DNA of 64,000 nucleotides from Gemmatimonadales bacterium (GTDB lineage Bacteria; Gemmatimonadota; Gemmatimonadetes; Gemmatimonadales; GWC2-71-9): positions 62,001 through 126,000 of the forward strand of contig JAWKQM010000009.1 of assembly GCA_041390145.1 (NCBI GenBank). The letters are read 5' to 3'. The translations under genes and the position numbers were made by a program. Below the pieces are notes generated by a model that saw only the letters and a program-made list of their open reading frames with translations, ran no database searches and was not told the DNA's origin. Shown piece after piece: positions 59,257-64,000 of the stretch. Each line of letters begins with the position of its first letter. Positions within the stretch are counted from its first letter, which is position 1.

Positions 59257-61397
59257 GCGCCAACGACGTCTCACGCCGCGACTTCATGCGCGCCGGCATC
59301 GCGGTCGGCGCCGGCCTCACCCTGGCCATTTACCTCCCGGGCTGCTCCCCGAAGGTGGCGGCGGTCACCGGGCCCCCGTTCGAGCCCAACGCCTGGCTCA
59401 AGGTCGGCACCGACGGCATCGTGACAGTCGTGGTGGACAAGTCCGAAATGGGCCAGGGGGTCATGACCGCCCTGCCCCAGATGGTCATGGAAGAGCTTGA
59501 CGGGGACTGGACCACCATGAAGATCGAGTCGGCTCCCGCCGGCCCGGCATTCCTCAACCCTGCCATTGGACTGCAGGGCACCGGCGGCAGCACCAGCGTC
59601 ATGACCTCGATGCAGCCGCTGCGCGAGGCCGGCGCCAAGGCCCGCGCCATGCTGATCGCCGCCGCCGCGCAGCAGTGGGGCATCGACCCCTCCGCCTGCT
59701 CCACCGAGAACGGCTATGTGCGGGAAACGGGCAAGCGCCGCAAGCTGAGCTACGGCGAGCTGACCGTCGCCGCCGCGGCCCTGCCGGTGCCGGAGACCGT
59801 CACCCTCAAGGACCCGAAGGACTTCAAGCTCATCGGCAAGCCGATGCCGCGCACCGATCTCACGGGCAAGGTCAACGGCACCGCCGGCTTCGGCATTGAC
59901 GCGACGACGCCGGGGATGCTGGTGGCCGTCGTGGCGCGCGCGCCGGTCCTGGGCGCCACGGTCACTGGCTTCTCGGCCGAGCAGGCGCTCGCCGTGCCCG
60001 GTGTCTCGCAGGTCGTGCAGATCGGCAACGGAGTGGCGGTGGTCGCCACCGGCTACTGGGCGGCCATGAAGGGACGCGACAAGCTGGAGGTCACCTGGAG
60101 CAAGAGCCCGAACGCCAACCTCAACAGCGCCGCCATTTCCGCCAAGCTCAGGGCGCTGTCGGCCCGGCCCGGCGTTACGGCGCGCCACGATGGCAATCCC
60201 GCCGGGGCCATGCGAAGCGCCGCCAAGACGATCGAGGCGACGTACGAGGTGCCCTACCTCGCGCATACCTGCATGGAGCCGATGAATTGCACGGCGTCGG
60301 TCGAGGCCGACAAGTGCACTGTCTGGGCGCCGACCCAGTTCCAGTCGGGCGGCGGGCTCGGCGTGCAGGGGATCGCCGCCAAGCTGACCGGCCTGCCCGA
60401 AAGCGCGGTCACGGTCCATACCACTTTCCTCGGTGGCGGTTTCGGGCGGCGGTTCGAGCTCGACTTCGTGATCGATGCGGTGCAGACCTCGCAGGCGGTG
60501 GGGGCGCCGGTCAAGGTCATCTGGCCGCGGGAAGACGATGTCCATCACGACTTCTTCCGGCCAGCGGCTGTGTGCAAGGTGAGCGCGGGCCTGAACGAGG
60601 AAGGGTTGCCGGTCGCCTGGTCGCAAACGCTCGTGTCCGAATCCACCATGAAGCGGTTCACGATGGTGTTCGGGCCGCTCCCGAACGGCCTGGACATGGA
60701 CGCGGTGGACAGCGCGGCCAACATCGCGTACGGGATTCCCAATTTCCATGTCGGCTGGGTGGACGCCAACGTCGATGTGCCCGTGGGCTTCTGGCGCTCG
60801 GTCGGCAACTCGCAGAATGGGTTCTTTGCCGAGGGGTTCATGGACGAGGTGGCGAATGCGGCGGGAATGGATCCGTATGAATTCCGCCGGAACCTGCTTG
60901 CGAATGCTCCCCGTCACCGCGGGGTGCTCGAGCTGGCGGCCACCAAGGCCGGCTGGGGCACGCCGCTCCCCGAGGGTCGGGCGCGCGGCATTGCCGTCGT
61001 GAACTCGTTCGGCAGCTATGTCGCCGAGGTGGCGGAGGTGTCCATCGAGAACGGCAAGGTACGGGTGCACCGTGTCACCTGCGCGGTGGACTGCGGCGTG
61101 GTGGTCAACCCGGATATCGTCGCGGCCCAGATGCAGAGCGCCATCGTCTTCGGCCTGACCGCCGCGCTCTACGGCAAGATTACGATCGAGAACGGCGCCG
61201 TGGTCCAGGGCAACTTCGACACCTACCAGATGCTCCGGATGAACGAGATGCCGGAGGTGGACGTGCACATCGTGCCGAGCACGGAGCCGCCCAGTGGCGT
61301 GGGCGAGCCGGGCACGCCGCCGATTGCGCCGGCGGTCGTCAACGCGATCTTTGCGCTGACCGGGAAGCGGATCCGGACCTTGCCGATCGAGGTCTGA
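59253..61397 (+). CDS. Molybdopterin-binding large subunit of a periplasmic molybdenum hydroxylase
   Basis: 714 residues from ATG at 59253 (MSANDVSRRDFMRAGIAVG), overlapping the small subunit stop. SRRDFM is a Tat export signal, so the cofactor-loaded complex goes to the periplasm. GQGVMTALPQMVMEEL, GTGGSTSVMTSM, QFQSGGGLGVQG and GGGFGRRFELDF are molybdopterin-binding segments. The catalytic glutamate is in SGVGEPGTPPIAPAVV near residue 690. The IorB-like arrangement oxidises an N-heterocycle or aldehyde using water oxygen. Which compound is oxidised cannot be told. The diheme cytochrome c upstream is a candidate electron acceptor. Confidence 0.92.
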   Translation: MSANDVSRRDFMRAGIAVGAGLTLAIYLPGCSPKVAAVTGPPFEPNAWLKVGTDGIVTVVVDKSEMGQGVMTALPQMVMEELDGDWTTMKIESAPAGPAFLNPAIGLQGTGGSTSVMTSMQPLREAGAKARAMLIAAAAQQWGIDPSACSTENGYVRETGKRRKLSYGELTVAAAALPVPETVTLKDPKDFKLIGKPMPRTDLTGKVNGTAGFGIDATTPGMLVAVVARAPVLGATVTGFSAEQALAVPGVSQVVQIGNGVAVVATGYWAAMKGRDKLEVTWSKSPNANLNSAAISAKLRALSARPGVTARHDGNPAGAMRSAAKTIEATYEVPYLAHTCMEPMNCTASVEADKCTVWAPTQFQSGGGLGVQGIAAKLTGLPESAVTVHTTFLGGGFGRRFELDFVIDAVQTSQAVGAPVKVIWPREDDVHHDFFRPAAVCKVSAGLNEEGLPVAWSQTLVSESTMKRFTMVFGPLPNGLDMDAVDSAANIAYGIPNFHVGWVDANVDVPVGFWRSVGNSQNGFFAEGFMDEVANAAGMDPYEFRRNLLANAPRHRGVLELAATKAGWGTPLPEGRARGIAVVNSFGSYVAEVAEVSIENGKVRVHRVTCAVDCGVVVNPDIVAAQMQSAIVFGLTAALYGKITIENGAVVQGNFDTYQMLRMNEMPEVDVHIVPSTEPPSGVGEPGTPPIAPAVVNAIFALTGKRIRTLPIEV

Positions 61398-61446
61398 CAC
61401 GCAGCCCTTCGCCGAGGACGACTCGCGGAACCAGCCGCCCAGGACG

Positions 61447-62214
61447 TTGCTGGACCGGCTGGTCCGCCGGTACGCGCGGCCGGCGTACATCATCGTGGTG
61501 CTCGGTCTCTATGCCATCGTGGCCAGTGCGCTTGGCCTGGCCCTGACCCCGGCGGTGCTGGTGTGGCAGTGGGTGGCGGAATGGGGCGCCAGGCTGTCCA
61601 TGCTCGGGCAGGCCTTCGCCATCGCCCTTGGCACGGCGGTGGCGTTCTTCGTCTTCGGGTTTGCCCTCCTCATCGTCGTCCCCCTCTATAATCTGGTGCT
61701 GCCGACCAGGGTCCGGCCGTTCAGGGGGGGCTACTACACCCTGCAGGCGGCGCCCTGGCTCCTGCACAACGCCCTGTTCTACCTGGTGCGGTACACCTTC
61801 CTCCCGTTCGTCACCCTGACACCGTTTGGCGTCTGGTTTCTCGAGGCGATGGGGATGAAGATCGGTCGGCACGCCTTCATCAACACCGAGTACATTTCCG
61901 ATCCGCAGCTGATTCAGATTGGGGACGATGCCGCGCTGGGAGGCAGCGTGCGGATTTGCGCGCATTTCGGCGGCGGCGGGCATTTGACGGTGGCGCCGGT
62001 CGTCATCGGCGCCCGGGCCACGCTTGGGCTGGCCGTGACGGTCATGGGGGACGTGGAGGTGGGTGACGGCGCCACGGTCCTGCCGAACTCGGTGCTGCTC
62101 CCCGGGTCCCGCGTCGGCGCGGGCGAGACGTGGGGCGGGGTGCCGGCGCGCCGCATCACGCGGGACGAGATGGACGCCTTCAAGGAAGGAATACGCGGGG
62201 TGCAGCACCTATGA
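61447..62214 (+). CDS. Membrane protein with C-terminal left-handed beta-helix (acyltransferase-like)
   Basis: 255 residues from TTG at 61447. Two transmembrane helices (YIIVVLGLYAIVASALGLAL, AIALGTAVAFFVFGFALLIV) lead to a loop and then hexapeptide repeats from about 145 (QLIQIGDDAALGGSV, VVIGARATLGLAVTVMGDVE, VGDGATVLPNSVLLPGSRVG). The loop FRGGYYTLQAAPWLLHNALF and the repeat block resemble the C-terminal membrane domain of some peptide synthetases and stand-alone relatives, which I recall only loosely. It may transfer an acyl or peptidyl group at the membrane. It overlaps the next gene by 4 bases. The start is not strongly supported. Confidence 0.7.
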   Translation: MLDRLVRRYARPAYIIVVLGLYAIVASALGLALTPAVLVWQWVAEWGARLSMLGQAFAIALGTAVAFFVFGFALLIVVPLYNLVLPTRVRPFRGGYYTLQAAPWLLHNALFYLVRYTFLPFVTLTPFGVWFLEAMGMKIGRHAFINTEYISDPQLIQIGDDAALGGSVRICAHFGGGGHLTVAPVVIGARATLGLAVTVMGDVEVGDGATVLPNSVLLPGSRVGAGETWGGVPARRITRDEMDAFKEGIRGVQHL

Positions 62215-62807
62215 CCGTTGCGACCATTGCACCAGAACTCGAGGCGCGGCTGGATGCCCTCCGCGAAGCGGGGTGGGCCTTGTTCGACCAGTTCGACCAC
62301 GACGTGCGGGACCATCGCTTTCATCCCTTCGTGGCCGCCAACTACGAGTCGGTGCTCGAGGCGCTCATCGCGCAGCGAGCGCCTGGCTCGACGTTTCTCG
62401 AGTGGGGCTCGGCCACCGGCGTCATCACCATCATGGCCGATCTGCTGGGTTATGAGGCGTACGGGATCGAACTCGATGCGTCGCTGGTGGCGACGGCGCG
62501 CTCGCTCGCCGCCAAGTTCGACTCCGGGGCGACGTTCGTGGCCGGCAGCTTCCTGCCGGAGGGGTACGCCTGGAAGCCGAAGGACGGCGATGGCCGGCTC
62601 GGCACGATCGGGCAGGGGCGCTCAGGATACCTCGAACTCGGGAAGTCGCTCGACGAGTTCGACCTCGTCTTCGGATACCCCTGGGCGGGGGAAGAGGCGA
62701 TGATGCACGACCTGATGCGGTGCTACGGCGGCCCCGACGCCCGGCTGATGGTGCACGGAACGGATCGGGGTGTGGAGGTGTGGCGGGGAGGGAAGAAGGA
62801 GGGCTGA
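62211..62807 (+). CDS. Class I SAM-dependent methyltransferase-like protein
   Basis: 198 residues from ATG at 62211, overlapping the previous stop by 4 bases. FLEWGSATGVITIMADLLGY (near 64-83) and YGIELDASLVATARSLA form the motif I and acidic post-motif of a Rossmann methyltransferase, and FDLVFGYPWAGEEAM is the motif IV region with an FGYPWAGEE variant. It probably methylates a small molecule or protein; the substrate is unknown. Coupling to the membrane acyltransferase-like gene suggests a shared pathway. It is the last gene before an AT-rich gap. Confidence 0.75.
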   Translation: MTVATIAPELEARLDALREAGWALFDQFDHDVRDHRFHPFVAANYESVLEALIAQRAPGSTFLEWGSATGVITIMADLLGYEAYGIELDASLVATARSLAAKFDSGATFVAGSFLPEGYAWKPKDGDGRLGTIGQGRSGYLELGKSLDEFDLVFGYPWAGEEAMMHDLMRCYGGPDARLMVHGTDRGVEVWRGGKKEG

Positions 62808-63036
62808 GGACCCAAGCGCCAAGGTCGCACAAAATCAGCATTTCTCGTCAAAATATCGACCATTTACCCAATTGTATCGCGATTATTGCGCTGTTTTCCC
62901 CAGTTTCTGATGAATTCTTCGCCTCCATCCAGCTGGACTGGCGCCCCGGCCCGAGGACGAGAGAGGGTCGGAGGAGAGCCGGAGGGTCGGAATAGCGAAA
63001 GATGGCGCCATTTGTTGAGTTTTTGAGTCGTTTTCG

Positions 63037-63076
63037 GTCAGAATCCTCTGATTTCGTGATATATTCTGACGTTTTT
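63037..63076. terminator. Possible terminator-like hairpin with T-run
   Basis: GTCAGAAT (63037-63044) is complementary to ATTCTGAC (63063-63070) across an 18-base loop and is followed by GTTTTT. The stem is short and the loop long, so termination is only a possibility; it could be a regulator site instead. Confidence 0.3.
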
Positions 63077-63100
63077 CGCGACTTCGCGTCTTCGCGTGAG
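63075..63100. repeat. Piece of the TTTGCG/CGCGAAG interspersed repeat
   Basis: TTCGCGACTTCGCGTCTTCG plus CGTGAG. Its complement matches the CACGCGAAGTCGCGAAG part of the K3 and K4 leaders. It lies 34 bases before the start of the next gene. Confidence 0.55.
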
Positions 63101-63133
63101 CCCCCTATCCCATCCTGCCCCAGGAGGCAGCCT

Positions 63134-63484
63134 ATGTGGCTGATCACCACCACCGGGTTCTACAGCGTCGTCGAGAAGCCGTGGGACCGGGAAGGCGGGA
63201 CCCTCACCGTCAGGGCACGGGCAAAGGCCGATCTCGAGGCGCTTCGCGAGGCCGGGCTTCCGGAATTGGGAGATATCAAGGAAGACCCCAATGCCGACTA
63301 CCGCTTTCGCGCCCAGGCACCTCGCGCAGCGGTATCCCGTGCGGTGCAGGCGCAGGTGGAGGGAATTGACTACGACAACTTCAAGTCGGCGGTGGGCAAG
63401 CGACAGGGGTCGGCGCGCGCCCATCTCTACCATGGCGTCTGGGATGTGCTGTATCGCATTCAAGGCGGGCCGGAGGAACCCTGA
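63134..63484 (+). CDS. Small conserved-looking protein of unknown function next to a macro-domain gene
   Basis: 116 residues from ATG at 63134 (MWLITTTGFYSVVEKPWDRE), chosen because AGGAGG stands just before it. A beta-strand start, then GTLTVRARAKADLEALRE (helix), DPNADYRFRAQAPRAAVSRA, GIDYDNFKSAVGKRQG and RAHLYHGVWDVLYRIQG. I recall similar short proteins in actinobacteria starting MWxxTTxGFxSVV, without a known role. No ADP-ribosyltransferase motif is visible. Only two bases separate it from the macro-domain gene, so they are very likely one operon. Confidence 0.7.
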   Translation: MWLITTTGFYSVVEKPWDREGGTLTVRARAKADLEALREAGLPELGDIKEDPNADYRFRAQAPRAAVSRAVQAQVEGIDYDNFKSAVGKRQGSARAHLYHGVWDVLYRIQGGPEEP

Positions 63485-63486
63485 GC

Positions 63487-63993
63487 ATGGTCATCTTCCG
63501 CGCCGTCCTCGCCGACATCACTACGCTCGACGTGGACGCCATCGTCAACGCCGCGAACGATCAATTGGCGCCAGGCGGCGGCGTCTGCGGCGCCATTCAC
63601 CGTGCCGCCGGACCCGAACTCGCCGAGGCGTGCGCGGCGCTGGGCCCCTGCCCCGTCGGCGAGGCACGCGTTACCCCCGGCTTCGACCTGCCGGCGCGGC
63701 TCGTGATCCACGCGGTCGGCCCCCGCTGGCTCGGCGGTGTTCAGGGTGAGCCGGAGCTGCTCGCCAATGCCTATCGCTCAGCGTTCCGCCTGGCGCAGGA
63801 GAGCAGGGTGAAGCGCATCGCTTTCCCGGCCATCAGCGCGGGCATCTTCGGGTACCCGCTCCATCCCGCCACGGCCATTGCCGTGCGGGTGGCGCATGAA
63901 GTGGCGCCGGCGTCAGGGGTAGAAGAAGTCATCTTCGTCTGCTTCAGCGAGGATGTGCTGGCGGCGTATCGGCATGAGGGAGTCATGGCCTAG
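63487..63993 (+). CDS. Macro-domain ADP-ribose hydrolase (YmdB/MacroD-like)
   Basis: 168 residues from ATG at 63487. DAIVNAANDQLAPGGGVCGA (about 18-37) with IHRAAGPELAEAC is the MacroD/YmdB substrate loop, where NAAN and the GGGV turn bind ADP-ribose. The second loop is IAFPAISAGIFGYPLHPATA. Such enzymes hydrolyse O-acetyl-ADP-ribose or remove ADP-ribose from proteins in the cytoplasm. The partner just upstream is uncharacterised. The gene ends near the right edge of the window and is complete. Confidence 0.9.
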   Translation: MVIFRAVLADITTLDVDAIVNAANDQLAPGGGVCGAIHRAAGPELAEACAALGPCPVGEARVTPGFDLPARLVIHAVGPRWLGGVQGEPELLANAYRSAFRLAQESRVKRIAFPAISAGIFGYPLHPATAIAVRVAHEVAPASGVEEVIFVCFSEDVLAAYRHEGVMA

Positions 63994-64000
63994 GAGTTGA

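Larger units (their letters stand above)
62815..63110. other. AT-rich intergenic island with an inverted repeat
   Basis: A stretch of about 300 bases, noticeably richer in A and T than the rest of the window, with no gene I can support. It holds an 8-bp inverted repeat (63037-63070), a TTCGCG-type repeat piece (63075-63100) and a purine-rich patch (GAGAGAGGGTCGGAGGAGAG) around 62960-62980. A frame of 44 extra codons upstream of the next gene runs through it but lacks a ribosome binding site. Confidence 0.55.

Noticed and set aside
63002..63133. Extended N-terminus for the 116-residue protein
   Set aside because: The extension runs through the inverted repeat and repeat piece, and AGGAGG points to the ATG at 63134.
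63134..63993. DarTG-like toxin-antitoxin pair
   Set aside because: The macro-domain protein is of the MacroD/YmdB type, and the small partner lacks transferase motifs and is shorter than DarT.

Overview
The window is GC-rich DNA from a free-living bacterium. Serine/threonine kinases are greatly expanded and fused to PD40-type beta-propellers or TPR repeats. TTG and GTG starts are frequent, DUF2911 proteins occur twice, and many exported proteins carry signal peptides. This mix fits Gemmatimonadota best; that assignment is inference from gene content, and no rRNA or marker gene is present to prove it.

Layout. 1-563 holds the start of a GCS2-like ligase on the minus strand. 866-19023 is a run of six plus-strand kinases (called K1-K6 here); K1 is translationally coupled to a YiiX-type cysteine hydrolase, and K5-K6 run on into a DPP-IV-type peptidase (19071-21356). 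21465-30049 holds a lipoprotein, a DUF2911/MFS pair, a ClC channel with a TrkA-C tail, and a divergent alpha-galactosidase / sodium symporter pair. 29603-36188 is a minus-strand RND efflux operon (TolC-like, MFP adaptor, RND pump, DUF2147). 36317-41843 holds kinases K7 and K8 and a 45-codon kinase remnant. 41870-49519 holds a DUF2911-TPR protein, a Big-type Ig-repeat protein, kinase K9 with a zinc ribbon (minus), and a serine hydrolase. 50291-50363 is tRNA-Phe, set among several repeat families. 50452-54593 is a PLP decarboxylase, upp, a beta-CASP nuclease and a YdcF protein; 54609-55940 is an ArsB/NhaD-type permease. 56051-62807 is a nine-gene co-directional run with a diheme cytochrome c and a two-subunit molybdenum hydroxylase. 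63134-63993 is an uncharacterised small protein next to a macro-domain protein.

The most unusual content is the kinase array. There are nine apparently complete kinases plus one remnant, with very similar catalytic halves joined to different sensor halves. They share duplicated leader regions: a 160-bp gapless leader before K3 and K4, and a 42-bp promoter-like block before K2 and K5 that begins inside the stop codon of unrelated upstream genes. K4 looks like a K3-type head joined to a K2-type kinase. One kinase (K8) appears to start at CTG. The leaders are also the main home of a family of short palindromes (core GCT-NN-AGC) whose arms vary in a compensated way. Together these suggest a signalling family that diversifies by recombining promoter/leader, kinase head and sensor cassettes; this is inference from one window.

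No CRISPR array, prophage, complete insertion sequence or recognisable defence system was seen.
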